From the NCBI GenBank assembly GCA_965237405.1, contig OZ250139.1:3286001-3350000 (forward strand): a stretch of DNA of 64,000 nucleotides, written 5' to 3'. Shown piece after piece: positions 44,688-54,002 of this stretch. The notes under the pieces were generated by a model. The model was not told the origin of the DNA. It did not search any database and saw only the letters and a list, made by a program, of their open reading frames with translations. The DNA comes from CAUZIB01 sp963663925. Lineage in GTDB: Bacteria > Acidobacteriota > Vicinamibacteria > Vicinamibacterales > UBA8438. How positions within the stretch are numbered: position 1 is the stretch's first letter; every line of letters begins with the position of its first letter. A program made the position numbers and the translations under genes.

Positions 44688-45441
44688 GACGGTTTGAAGC
44701 GCGTAGGCCTGCCCGCATCCGCGCACCAACGCCATACTTGACGCCCGTCTCGACCGAGCCCTTCTCCCAGCCCTTCGCCGGCGCACAGAACTCGGCCCGA
44801 AACGGATAGGCGCCCCGGAACGCCGCGAACGCCTCGGTCTCAAGCCGGTCCCGGCCGGCCAGCACCGCCTTGACCGCCAACGACGTGTTGTCGAGCACCA
44901 CCCGGTCGACAACACCGCCGAAATACGTGAACGCCGACTCGATCCCGTCGAGCAGCGACTCAAGCCGCTCGAGCGGATACGCCTTGGCGAAATACACGTT
45001 GCTGTAGGGCAGCGTCGCCACCAGGCACTTGACCTTCCGCGGCACTCCCGCGACCTCGGCCCACGATTCGCCGAAGTCGACCTCCATCGTCGTCCCAGGA
45101 CGCACGCTGCGGTGCACGTAGCCCTCCTTCGGCGCCGTCGCCACCTTCACCGCCGCCACATACCGGCGCACCGTGCGTGCGGCGACCGGGCCGGCCAACG
45201 GCAACAGCAGCCGCCGAATCCGCTTCGCCGTCAACCGCCGGTCCTGGTCCAGCCACTGCGCAATCTGCTCCCGCCACGGGTCCAGGCTGCGCACCCGCGG
45301 CGACGACGCCCGCACCGGCGGGGTCGGCTGCTCAACGGCGCGGCGGACCGTCTTGATGTCCAACTGCAACCGCCGTGCAATCTGCTTCTTCGCCACGCCC
45401 TCCACCAGATGCTGGTGGCGGATCTCTGCCCACTGAGACAT
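44688..45441 (-). pseudogene. istA: IS21-type IstA transposase, 3' part missing
   Basis: MSQWAEIRHQHLVEGVAKKQIARRLQLDIKTVRRAV is the HTH. Then GTTMEVDFGESW (Asp), RVVLDNTSLAVKAV (Asp) and GWEKGSVETGVKYG (Glu) follow. About 250 codons match before the MITE boundary. It differs from the IS21 at 26-28 kb. istB is absent. Confidence 0.8.
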
Positions 45442-45472
45442 CCTGATCACCTCCGAGTCCTCCTGGCGGCAT

Positions 45473-46254
45473 TGTCAGGTTAACTCTCCGCCCGGCACAA
45501 TGCCGGGATGAACACTCGCCGGCCCCGCTACCATCGGCATCGCTTTCCGCCCGAAATCATCAGCCATGCCGTCTGGCTCTACCACAGATACTGCCTGAGC
45601 TTCCGGGATGTTGAGGATTTGCTGGCCGAACGAGGCATCATCGTGTCCTACGAAACCGTTCGCCAGTGGTGCGGGAAGTTCGGCCCCGACTACGCTCGGC
45701 AGTTGAAGCGACGACAGGGCCGACTCGGAGATACGTGGTTCCTGGACGAAGTCTTCGTGACGATCAACGGTCAGCGCCAGTATCTCTGGCGCGCGGTGGA
45801 TCAAGACGGTGACCTGATCGACATCCTCGTCCAACCCCGTCGGGACGGGCGTGCAGCGCGGAGATTCTTTCGCCGACTGTTGAAGAGTCAGCGACAGGAA
45901 CCCGTGCGGCTCGTGACCGACAAGCTGGGCAGCTACCGTGTCGCCCATCGGGACCTCATGCCGCTGGTCACCCATGACACGAGGCGATACGCGAACAATC
46001 GCGCCGAAGTCTCGCATCAACCCACGCGACAACGCGAACGTCAGATGCGCGGCTTCACGTCATCCGACCACGCGCAGCGGTTCTTGCACGTCCACGGTGT
46101 CATTCAGAATCTATTTCGCGTGGGTCGACACCTACTCAGGGCGGCTCATCATCGGATGTTGCGAGCACGGTCGTTCACCGTGTGGGCCCAGGTGACGGCA
46201 GCCTGATCCTGGGATCAACTCGCCTCATTCTGGCCCGGACTCGTTAAGTTGACA
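45473..46254. mobile_element. IS6-family element, copy 1 (782 bp)
   Basis: Ends TGTCAGGTTAAC (45473) and, reversed, TGTCAACTTAAC (46254). Copy 2 at 62559-63340 has the same length, opposite orientation and near-identical sequence. No 8-bp target duplication is visible. Confidence 0.88.
45508..46206 (+). CDS. IS6-family transposase
   Basis: A complete 232-residue transposase: N-terminal HTH (RFPPEIISHAVWLYHRYCLSFRDVEDLLAERGI), then TWFLDEVFVTING (Asp), VTDKLGSYRVAHRDL (Asp) and NRAEVSHQPTRQRERQMRGF (Glu). IS6 transposases work by replicative cointegrate formation. It differs from the copy at 62.6 kb at about one residue (L for M in CLSFRD). Confidence 0.92.
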   Translation: MNTRRPRYHRHRFPPEIISHAVWLYHRYCLSFRDVEDLLAERGIIVSYETVRQWCGKFGPDYARQLKRRQGRLGDTWFLDEVFVTINGQRQYLWRAVDQDGDLIDILVQPRRDGRAARRFFRRLLKSQRQEPVRLVTDKLGSYRVAHRDLMPLVTHDTRRYANNRAEVSHQPTRQRERQMRGFTSSDHAQRFLHVHGVIQNLFRVGRHLLRAAHHRMLRARSFTVWAQVTAA

Positions 46255-47078
46255 GTGCCTCGCCGAGGCCGACGCGCAGGAAGCCAGGCCGACAACGCAA
46301 GTACTCGAACCACGCCATCGAGACGACGGTCACCTTGGGCTTGGTGTTTGGCCTGGCGTCCAGGCAGCCTGAGGGCTTCCTGCGCTCGCTGCTGACGCTC
46401 CTGAATCTGGACAACGACGTGCCCGACCACAGCACGATCTCGAGGCGCAAGGCGAGGCTGGGGAAGGTTGCTTCCTACGAGAGGCGAACCGTGAAGCCCG
46501 TCCACCTCCGCATCGACAGCAGCGGTCTTTCAGTGCACGTCGGCCAGTTGCGCACTCCGCCGAAAGCCAGGGACTACCGCAAGCTGCACCTCGCTGTGGA
46601 TGAGCAAACCAGTGACGTGGTCGCCTGCGAGCTCACGAGCAAGCGGGCTCGAGACGCTTCCCGGGTGGCGTCACTCGGCGGCCAGATCGAGCGTCCCATC
46701 GCCTCGGCCAAGGCCGACGCCGCGTACGACACCGGCGACGTCTAGAAGACGCTGGAGAATCACCGTGCTCATCGATCGCCGAAGGTGCTGATACCGCCAC
46801 GAAAGGGCGCTCAGCTCGCGCTCGACTCCGCGGGCACGCGACAGCGGAATCGTAACATCCGAGCACGATCACGTGTTGGGAAACGGAAGTGGTACGTCGC
46901 ATCGGGCTACAGCAGGCGCAGCAAGGTGGAGACGACGTTCCACCGCTACAAGGCCATCCTGGGCTCAGCGATGCGAGCGAGGGGACTGGCGTCCCAGAGA
47001 GTCGAGGTGAGGTTGGGGTGCAAGATCCTGAACACCATGACGGCGCTCGGGATACCCGATGGCGAGATGATCGGATGA
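46255..47078 (+). pseudogene. IS5-family transposase, 5' end lost, one in-frame TAG
   Basis: The frame is open from the IS6 boundary: RRKPGRQRKYSNHAIETTV, GFLRSLLTLLNLDNDVPDHSTISRRKA, LRIDSSGLSVH (Asp), ADAAYDTGDV (Asp), a TAG at 46743-46745, then RSRVGKRKWYVASGYSRRSKVETTFHRYKAILG (Glu). It was cut by the IS6 copy on the left. Confidence 0.85.
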
Positions 47079-47149
47079 CCGGCAGGCGGAGTCACGGGAG
47101 ACTCTCAGCCCTCAATGGAGTTGTGCACCAAGGCAGCCTCCACATTACA

Positions 47150-47596
47150 ATGCCCACATCCATGGAGCACTCAGCCGCGGGCGGACTACGGGTCCTGTCC
47201 TTGGTGATGGGCGCCTTTCTCATCTTCATGGGGCTCGGCAAGCTGGGCTGGTTCACCGACAGCAGCTTCCTCGTCGCCGAGCTGCGAGGTTGGTGGGGGG
47301 GCGCCCCGGCGGTCAGCCGCTGGTATATCGACACGGTGGCGATGCCGGGTGCGCCGCTCTTTGCCCGGCTCGTCCCGCTCGGAGAGCTCGCCGCCGGTGC
47401 GGCCCTGGTCGCCGGCTACCAGGTACGACTGGCGGCCGCTGTCGCGCTGCTCATGATCCTGAACTTCCACTTCGCCATGGGTATCCTGTTCCAGTCGGCC
47501 TATCTGACCAACGGCTTCGGACTGCCGGTGGTCGGAGGGTTGTCGGCACTGGCGATCGGCGCACAGCGGCAACCGTTCAGTGTCTCGACGAGATAG
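47150..47596 (+). CDS. DoxX-family membrane protein
   Basis: A 148-residue protein from ATG 47150 with four hydrophobic spans: VLSLVMGAFLIFMGLGKLGW, LFARLVPLGELAAGAALVAG, AAAVALLMILNFHFAMGIL and the last GFGLPVVGGLSALAIGA. The GKLGWF and GExxxGxxLxxG patterns suit DoxX/DoxD-like proteins of unclear redox or membrane role. It is complete, with no operon partner visible. Confidence 0.72.
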   Translation: MPTSMEHSAAGGLRVLSLVMGAFLIFMGLGKLGWFTDSSFLVAELRGWWGGAPAVSRWYIDTVAMPGAPLFARLVPLGELAAGAALVAGYQVRLAAAVALLMILNFHFAMGILFQSAYLTNGFGLPVVGGLSALAIGAQRQPFSVSTR

Positions 47597-47830
47597 CTGG
47601 CGACCGGTTCACGGTCCTCGTGCTGATCGAGCTGGTCACGGGCCGGGCTCAATGCGACAACAAAGGCGTGTTTCACGAGAATCGTCCTATCGTGCTTGTG
47701 CCAGTGATATTTACGACCGCTAGCGTGTGGACCGCTGACACTGACCTGGCGACCGCCGACCTCATTTCTGGCGAAGTTGACCTTGGATCTACAACCGTCA
47801 CCCAGGTTCCCTGGCTATGGCTCGATTACC
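47597..47830 (+). pseudogene. C-terminal part of an unknown protein cut by MITE copy C
   Basis: IAGDRFTVLVLIELVTG, FHENRPIVLVPVIFTTASVWTADTDLATADLISGEVD, then QVPWLWLDYR up to the MITE. The VPVIFTTAxxW...DL...GEV...VPWLW pattern recalls the ends of some uncharacterised nuclease-like proteins. No start is left and the end is replaced by the MITE. Confidence 0.5.
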
Positions 47831-47997
47831 GGTGCTTCCGTCATCAACTGTTGGCGAATAAGGCTTAAGCTCCAATCACGCATATACTTACAGGCGATTT
47901 TGACGCTGGCGACTTCTTCGGTTGTGAAAATCTTGTCTAAGCGCCTTGGTTAGAAGGAGATAAGGGCGAGACAGCAACAGTTCATGGCGGAAGCACC
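47831..47997. mobile_element. MITE copy C (167 bp, most diverged)
   Basis: Ends GGTGCTTCCGTCATCAACTG and, reversed, GGTGCTTCCGCCATGAACTG. The interior is recognisable (GGCTTAAGCTCCAATCA; AGCGCCTTGGTTAGAAGGAG) but about 20% changed relative to copies A, B and D. Confidence 0.78.
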
Positions 47998-48016
47998 GAT
48001 TAAACGCACCTTGCGG
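47998..48016. repeat. Lone terminal repeat of the 36.7/54.0-kb IS family
   Basis: GATTAAACGCACCTTGCGGG matches the right end of the integrase-core IS (GATTAAACGCACCTTACG). It directly abuts MITE copy C, with no element body. Confidence 0.65.
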
Positions 48017-48088
48017 GGTCAGCGAAATACGCGGCTGCGGTCGGTACGCTCGCGGTGCGCGTGTGCATCCGTAGCGATCGAGCGGAGG

Positions 48089-49438
48089 CTATCGTGGCTG
48101 CGCCGTTCGTCCCGAGCGAGTGCCGGACCCGCTCGGACGTGTGCTTCCGCCGCTGCGCGATCCGCCGCGAGCACTCGATCCTCCGCCCGAACGTGGCCGG
48201 CCGCGCGTGTAGCCGCCGCGCGAGACCGCGCCGCTCGTCGATCGTGTCTTGTCGTCGACCGCGGCCTCACGGCGCGGGCGGCGCGGGCGCGGAGCGTGCG
48301 AAGCCGCAGCTCCTCCCCGTGTGTAGCCACGCCCCTGCACGACGTGGCCCCTGTCCCTGTCGCCGCCACGTGGTCGCGCTGACTCTCCAGGGCGAATAAT
48401 GACGGGACGCCGGCCGGTGGAGTAGTAGGGTCGATAGCGCCGGCCGGGGGAGTAGTAGGGTCGATAGGGATTGCCCCACCAGCTTGAGTAGCCGAACGGC
48501 CAGGAGTAGAAGGAGTACGGAGGGTACGGGCGGTAGGCGTAGTACGGATCGTACACAGAAGGCGGGGAGTACGGCGAGTAGGAGTACAAGGGGAGTCTCG
48601 TCGACCGGTGGACCGAGGCCGTCGTGGCTCCCCGCGTCTGCCCCGTCGATCCGCGGAATGGACGATCGATCGCGACGTGCCCGGGGAACGACAGCGCGAC
48701 CATCACGTCGACCACGCCGGCCGGCACATGGGCGGCGGCGAGCGCCTTGAGCGTGCGGCCGTTCAGATCGAAGCGCGACCCGGTTTCATAGAGTGCGGCT
48801 GCCACGGCGGGCGCCGCGACTTTCCCAGACGCCTCGACCACTTCTTCGAGCGTTATCACCGTGGGACCCGCCAGTCTCGCAGCGGCGACCAGGCGTCCCT
48901 GGAGGTCGGCCGGCAAGACCACGTTCTGCGGGAGGCTGTCGGTTCGTCGGTAGCGGCGGACGCGTACCTGTGCGTTCTGGTCGGTGCCGACGGCCTGGAT
49001 ATCGACCCACGTCGGCCCTGCGGTCATGAGCGTGATCGCGGAAACGGTGCGTGCGGGCTGGCCGATGCACGTGATGTCGGCGCGGGTGAGGAGCCGCTGG
49101 CCTGACAGCGACCACTCGCTTGTCTGACTCCCGCTGCACTCCGGCTCGCTCACCGGGTGGCGGGCCCCATCGGCCACGACCGTCTGCTGCAGGACCGACT
49201 GGCCGCCAACGTATGTCGTCATGCTGACGCCGTGATTCCCGGATGCCGGAAGGACGCACACGACCCCGTCGTCCGGGGTCGCGGCGGCGGCCGCGATCGA
49301 CCCGCGATCATCCTGGACAAGCTGCCAGCATCCCAGCCACGGCGCCCACCGCGCGTCACCAAGCGTCGTGTCCTGCGCCCGCGCCGCCGCCGCCGCCAGG
49401 AGCACGAGTGCGATTGTCAGTACGGAGGTCGGCTTCAT
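48089..49438 (-). CDS. Secreted Tyr/Pro- and Arg/Gly-rich hypothetical protein
   Basis: From ATG 49438 (MKPTSVLTIALVLLAAAAARAQD, Sec signal with cleavage after ARA) the 449-residue protein has a folded first half (GCWQLVQDDRG; VSMTTYVGGQSVLQQTVVADG; lipocalin-like strands). A Tyr/Pro-rich middle (YSYSPYSPPSVYDPYYAYRPY) and an Arg/Gly/Ser-rich low-complexity tail follow. This architecture is frequent in Acidobacteriota. It lies 17 bp downstream of the barrel gene on the same strand, so the two form an operon. Confidence 0.72.
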   Translation of the reverse strand: MKPTSVLTIALVLLAAAAARAQDTTLGDARWAPWLGCWQLVQDDRGSIAAAAATPDDGVVCVLPASGNHGVSMTTYVGGQSVLQQTVVADGARHPVSEPECSGSQTSEWSLSGQRLLTRADITCIGQPARTVSAITLMTAGPTWVDIQAVGTDQNAQVRVRRYRRTDSLPQNVVLPADLQGRLVAAARLAGPTVITLEEVVEASGKVAAPAVAAALYETGSRFDLNGRTLKALAAAHVPAGVVDVMVALSFPGHVAIDRPFRGSTGQTRGATTASVHRSTRLPLYSYSPYSPPSVYDPYYAYRPYPPYSFYSWPFGYSSWWGNPYRPYYSPGRRYRPYYSTGRRPVIIRPGESARPRGGDRDRGHVVQGRGYTRGGAAASHAPRPRRPRREAAVDDKTRSTSGAVSRGGYTRGRPRSGGGSSARGGSRSGGSTRPSGSGTRSGRTAQPR

Positions 49439-49455
49439 GGTGTCTCCTGTGCCCG

Positions 49456-50214
49456 TCAAAAGAGGTAATTGATCCCGACCGTCAGCTGGAACCCGGTCAG
49501 GTCGATCGGCTGAAAGCTCGAAAAGTCGGGGCCTAATTCAGCCTGTGCCCACAAGTATCGTCCTTCGCCTGTGAGAAACACCCGCCGCGCCACCTGCACG
49601 TCGACCCCGGCGAAGACGTGTGCGCTCGGGGCCCAGCCGTGCGACTGAAACGTGTCGCTGAACACCGACGAATCAAGGAAATCGACGAAGTCGCCGGTCT
49701 GATGGAATTCGTACCACAGGGCTCCTACCCCGGCTCCGACGTACGGGGTGGCGGCGCTCGGCACCCACGCCAGACTCCCGACTTCCTGGCCGCGCGGCGT
49801 CAGGGCCAGCCTCACACTGGCGCTCAGGTGCGTCTGGCGGAGGCGGGTCGCCTGCGTAATCGGCCGCCGATCGTTGTCGACGAAATCCCGGTACTCGGAG
49901 CGAACGGTCCCGCCGCCGAACGCGACACCGAAGACCGCCTCGGTTCGCGGCGCAACGGCGACGCCAACGTCGACCGCGAGCGTCGGGGCATCGAAAGCAT
50001 TCGGCTCGACGGTGAGCTGCTCCTGGACGAAGGTGAACAGATCGCTGCCTGCCCGCTCGAACAGCCAGCCCCCGCGGACACCGACTGACCCCCGCGGGCG
50101 GTCGAAGAGAAAATCGGGATCGCCCTGAGGCTGCGCTCCGGCGACCCCGGCTCCAGACAGGCTGGCGATCAGCAAAACCGCCCGGATGCCGCCGATCCGT
50201 GATGAACGGGACAT
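49456..50214 (-). CDS. Outer-membrane beta-barrel protein
   Basis: ATG 50214 gives MSRSSRIGGIRAVLLIASLSG, a signal peptide ending AGAQ. The 252-residue protein then shows alternating amphipathic strands (GSVGVRGGWLFERAGSDLF, TPYVGAGVGALWYEF, SAHVFAGVDVQVARRVFLTGEGRY) and ends in a hydrophobic strand with terminal Phe (FQLTVGINYLF), the sorting signature of outer-membrane barrels. It is the first gene of a two-gene operon. Confidence 0.82.
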   Translation of the reverse strand: MSRSSRIGGIRAVLLIASLSGAGVAGAQPQGDPDFLFDRPRGSVGVRGGWLFERAGSDLFTFVQEQLTVEPNAFDAPTLAVDVGVAVAPRTEAVFGVAFGGGTVRSEYRDFVDNDRRPITQATRLRQTHLSASVRLALTPRGQEVGSLAWVPSAATPYVGAGVGALWYEFHQTGDFVDFLDSSVFSDTFQSHGWAPSAHVFAGVDVQVARRVFLTGEGRYLWAQAELGPDFSSFQPIDLTGFQLTVGINYLF

Positions 50215-51114
50215 GGATGCCTGGGTTGCAAATCCGATACCACCGCGGCCAGGTGCTCGAGGTATCGATTTTCGGGGTAAACAGGGTAGCCCCCCCCCAT
50301 GCGAGTGTCCGCGACGGAGGATCCGGAGTCCCCACAAGAGGACACCGGCGGGGCCGGGCCCGTCCTCAGCCGCCGCTATTGGCCGTCGCGGCCCTTGCGA
50401 TATCGGCGGTGGGCGAGGATCAGTATAAGGTGGTCGGGAGCGCTCATGCTTCGACCGGCGCGAGCTGGCAGAGGCGGGGTACGAGTTGGGCGCCGCGCGT
50501 GATGTCGCCAGAAGCTCGGGCTCGGTGTGTCGCCACTTGAAGATCGCTGGTCGAATGGCCTCTTCTTCTTGATCGCTTCAGGCTACCAGCCGCCGCTGGC
50601 CAAAGTTGCAACACCACCCCCGCGATACCCGGCCAGCGTGGCCACGGCGCCGGAGCGTCGCTCCTGGGTGAGCGCCTCGCCGGTCACATCGGTCCGACGC
50701 CAACCACCACGCCCCGTGCGTGAGAGACCGAGGCTCTCTGCCCGGATGGTTACCGGCCTGTCGTCCGCGACGCCCCAGTCAAGCGACTCGCCGACGCACA
50801 TGATCCAGAGCGTGGATGCGTCGGCCTCACAGAAACGTCACCGCTCGTGCGCCAATCGGGTCGCCGTCCCCTGGTCTCGTCCGCTCGTGCGACACGACGC
50901 CGCCCGTGCCGCCCACGCTCTCGCGTGGCCCCACGCACACCGTTCGGGTGCGGCGGCACCGACATCGACACGACGCCAGGGACTCCGGGGCGGCGATCGC
51001 GCACCCTCGGCACAGGTGAACGTCGACCTCGCTGATGTCGCACGAGCCCTCGATCACCGACGGGCTCGGTGCGAGGACCGCACACCCGTGGCCACGGAGG
51101 GTGCGCGCTTCCGA
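50215..51114. other. Long region without a recognisable gene
   Basis: About 900 bp with long but compositional frames on both strands. One stretch near 50440-50540 (+) is possibly a decayed HTH. I support no gene here. A poly-C run is at 50291-50299. Confidence 0.4.
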
Positions 51115-51350
51115 CGTGCTCGCGGCGCAACAATCCCTGCGAAGAGTGCCGCCAAGCTCACGCCGAGGCCGCGTGACACGCGGGTCAGCGTGCTGAGTTT
51201 CAGGTCGTACTGGGCACGCTCGATACCGCTGATGTGGGTTCAGTGCAGGTCGGCGCGTTCGCCCAGCTGCTCTTGGGACAGACCCTGCGCGGTCCTGGGC
51301 TTGCGTACCGGCCGCCCGAGCGCCCGACGCACGCCGTCCACGACTGAGCA
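51115..51350 (-). pseudogene. XRE-family regulator with in-frame TGA
   Basis: ALGRPVRKPRTAQGLSQEQLGERADLH, TGA at 51240-51242, then THISGIERAQYDLKLSTLTRVSRGLGVSLAALF. This is one HTH_XRE domain with Arg (CGA) replaced by TGA. It may have been a control protein for a nearby restriction-like gene. Confidence 0.68.
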
Positions 51351-51405
51351 TCGTGGATGGAACGGGTGGACCAGACCAGAGAACGCATTCGATGCTCCGA
51401 CCCGT

Positions 51406-51779
51406 ATGGCCACCGGCCGGCAGGTCCAACGCACGAAGCACGTCGGCGAGTACTTGGTCGCCGCCGAGCTGTCGCGACGGGGGCTGCTGACCGCCACGTT
51501 CGCCGGAAACGTGCCGGACTACGACATCGTGGCGACGGGCAGCCGTGGGCAGACGGCACTCGTCCAAGTCAAGGCGATCGCCGGACCCTCATGGCAGTTC
51601 GACAGCCGGACATTTGCGGACGTGCGCTGCACGGCCGGAGCGCAGACGATGGGGCAACTGACGCCCCCGCCAGCCGGCGACCTCATCTGCGTGTGCGTTC
51701 GACTCCAACCGGACGGAGCGGACCGCTTCTACGTGCTCCGCTGGCCGGAACTCCAGCGCGTGTTCATCAACGGCTACCG
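51406..51779 (+). pseudogene. PD-(D/E)XK-like nuclease-fold protein, cut by MITE copy D
   Basis: MATGRQVQRTKHVGEYLVAAELSRRGLLTATFAGNVPDYDIVATG, with QTALVQVKAI, gives the D...QVK form of the PD-(D/E)XK core (GNxPxxDI, xxQVK). Then QFDSRTFADVR and a final FYVLRWPELQRVFINGYR before the MITE at 51780. Relatives run about 20-40 residues longer. It lies divergent from the broken XRE gene. A stand-alone DNA-interacting or immunity role is possible. Confidence 0.68.
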
Positions 51780-51945
51780 GGTGCTTCCGCCATCAACTGT
51801 TGCTACCCCGCCCTTATCTCGTTCTAACCAAACCGCTTAGACTAGATATTCAGTGCCAGAGAGGTGCCAGCGTCAAAATCGACTGGAAGTATCTGGATGA
51901 TTAGGGCTTAAGCTCTCTTCACCAACACTTGATGACGGAAGCACC
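51780..51945. mobile_element. 166-bp MITE, copy D (inverted)
   Basis: Reverse orientation relative to copies A-C, with almost the same sequence as A. It sits between the truncated nuclease-like gene and the intact restriction-like gene at 52.0 kb. Confidence 0.82.
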
Positions 51946-52006
51946 CAGCAACCTGCTAGGCTTGAGGTGATTCGTGACTGCGGCATCAAGTGTCAAGATT
52001 CGCTCC

Positions 52007-52897
52007 ATGGACATGCCGATCATCGATAGGGTGTTCGGCATGGAGGGCGGCTTTGTACTCGATTTCTCAAATCGGACTTTCGCGGAGTTCTTTCACGACG
52101 AGGTCAACGTCGACATCGACAATCCCCAATGGGCGGTTCAGGGTGGGAGCAAGGCCAAGCGCCTTCGCTACTACTTGCGCCAGGCAGACCGCCAAAAAGC
52201 CCTCGACACGCTGAATGCATTGTGGGAATACCGCGAGGCGAGCAAGGTTACCGCCGACTATCCGGAACTAGATGACTCGGTACTCACGGCCTACTTCCGG
52301 ATCATCGAACGGCTCGGGGGCAAGCCACCAAAGCCTGCGGTGCCCACCGCCGCGCATCGAGAACTGGGTATCGATGCCGCCGCAACGTCTGCGCTCGCCG
52401 CCCAATTGCTCGCCGTTTCCACTTTGGACCCGCAAGCCCGTGGCTATGCCTTCGAGAAGTTCCTGAAGGATGTGTTCGACGCCTATGGGATGTCCGCGCG
52501 CGCCTCCTTCCGTCTCACGGGCGAGCAGATCGACGGCAGTTTCGTGCTCGGCGAACAGACCTATTTGCTCGAGGCGAGATGGAGGAACGCGCAGGTCGCT
52601 GTGGAGACGCTTCGTGCCTTCAACGCCAAGGTTGAGGACAAGGCCAGTTGGTCACGCGGCCTTATCATCAGCCAAAACGGCTTCACAGCGGACGGACTGC
52701 ACGCATTTGGATGCGGCAAGAGTGTCGTATGTATGGATGGACTCGATCTGCACGAGGTCTTGTCCGGCCCGCTTGACCTGGCTGAAGTCATCGCACAAAA
52801 GGTCAGGCGCGCAGCAGAAACCGGCGTGGCGTTCGTACCTGTGCGCGATCTCAATGTTCCCGCAACCAGAGCCCCTGCGAAGCCAGCGAGCGATTGA
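52007..52897 (+). CDS. Restriction-endonuclease-like (Mrr-type) protein
   Basis: About 296 residues from ATG 52007 (MDMPIIDRVFGMEGGFVLDFSNRTFAEFFHDEVNVDI). The N-terminal 90 residues are a helical module seen in several defence proteins. The C-terminal half is an Mrr-type PD-(D/E)XK fold: RGYAFEKFLKDVFDAYGM, GEQIDGSFVLGEQTYLLEARWRNAQV (Asp ... Glu-x-Arg, with Arg where Lys is usual) and RGLIISQNGFTADGLHAF. It may cut modified or foreign DNA, or act as a nuclease effector. A GTG at 51974 would add 11 residues. It is intact, beside MITE copy D. Confidence 0.78.
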   Translation: MDMPIIDRVFGMEGGFVLDFSNRTFAEFFHDEVNVDIDNPQWAVQGGSKAKRLRYYLRQADRQKALDTLNALWEYREASKVTADYPELDDSVLTAYFRIIERLGGKPPKPAVPTAAHRELGIDAAATSALAAQLLAVSTLDPQARGYAFEKFLKDVFDAYGMSARASFRLTGEQIDGSFVLGEQTYLLEARWRNAQVAVETLRAFNAKVEDKASWSRGLIISQNGFTADGLHAFGCGKSVVCMDGLDLHEVLSGPLDLAEVIAQKVRRAAETGVAFVPVRDLNVPATRAPAKPASD

Positions 52898-52933
52898 ATA
52901 CAGCAACCCAGACGAAGCCCGCATACTGAATCC

Positions 52934-53407
52934 ATGGTTCCAAACGCTGGGCTCTGGACAGACTACTGTCGGCAGGTCATTCGGACGATCCAAGGTTTTC
53001 GTGCCGGAGCACTTGAGAAAGTGGTTCCAGCCTTTGAGGGCATCGCTGAAGAGGCGGAAAGGGCGACCGAGGCGGAATACGAACGCCTCGGCGGGGCCAT
53101 GCCATACGACGATCAGATCGACATGAGTGACGTTGCCGAGATGGCGAATGATCACGGCATCGCCTACTACGAAACCATGTCCGGTGTCAGGCAGGGAGTG
53201 TTGAACGTCCTGGCCGTGGGTTTGTACCACCTATTCGAGCAGCAGCAGCTGTTCTTCCTCCGCCGGGGGCTGCTTTCCAGCGCGGAAGGCGTGCCAGCGT
53301 TATTTAAGGTGGCTGAATTCGAAGAGCGTCTAACTGAGTGCGGTGTCGAGTGCCGAAATTTCTCATGCGCTGGCAAGCTCCACGAGCTCAAGACGGCGGC
53401 GAATGCA
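52934..53407 (+). pseudogene. Unknown helical protein, 3' end lost to IS630
   Basis: MVPNAGLWTDYCRQVIRTIQGFRAGALEKVVPAFEGIAEEAERATEAEYERLG then GVLNVLAVGLYHLFEQQQLFFLRR and LTECGVECRNFSCAGKLHELKTAANAIN. The bundle-like helices and partner position after a nuclease gene suggest a companion protein. It follows 36 bp after the Mrr-like gene. I recognise no domain. Confidence 0.6.
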
Positions 53408-53478
53408 ATTAACCCCAGAGCTCACCTGAGTCGATCTAACTTCTTGTGCTCGAGATCGACCTGTGATCTGCTGCACTC

Positions 53479-54002
53479 ATGGCCGAAGCATATCCGGATG
53501 TTCTCCGGTCACGGGTTGTCCAGGCGTACGAGATGGGTGAAGGCAGCTATGTGACCGTCGCGACACAGTGGCATCTCGGGACGGCCACGGTGAAGCGGTG
53601 GGTCGCCCAACAGCGTCGCGAGGGGCACGTGCGGCCGCGCCCGAAAGCCGGGGGCACGACATCACGGGTCACCGCTGCGGACCTCGAGGCCTTGCTGGTA
53701 GCCCTCGGGGATCCGACGGCGGGTGAGTTGACGGCCACGTACAACCGCCCGCGGCGCGGGCGGGGGCGCGTGCATGTCTCATCGATGAAACGTGCGTTGC
53801 ATCGGCACGATTACGTCGTCAAAAAAAACGCCGGCGGCCGGCGGAGGTGGCGCGGCCAGCCGTCCAGGCCAAGCGGCGCCGGTTCCTGAGGCGCATCCGC
53901 GCCATCCCCGTCGATCGTCTGGTCTTTGTGGACGAGTCCGGCGTCCACGCCGCGATGAGTCGGAGTCACACTTGGGTGAAGCGCGGCACTGAATTCATCG
54001 AC
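53479..54002 (+). pseudogene. IS630-family transposase with A8 frameshift site, cut on the right
   Basis: MAEAYPDVLRSRVVQAYEMGEGSYVTVATQWHLGTATVKRW is the HTH. At the A8 run (53821-53828) frame 0 becomes NAGGRRRW, whereas -1 gives RRRPAEVARPAVQAKRRRF, then IRAIPVDRLVFVDESGVHAAMSRSHTW (first Asp, DESG). The element is cut at 54003 by the next IS. Confidence 0.8.

Noticed and set aside
32505..51945. 166-bp repeats as integron attC sites of gene cassettes
   Set aside because: No GTTRRRY/RYYYAAC cores, both orientations occur, they cut genes rather than follow stop codons, and no integron integrase is present.
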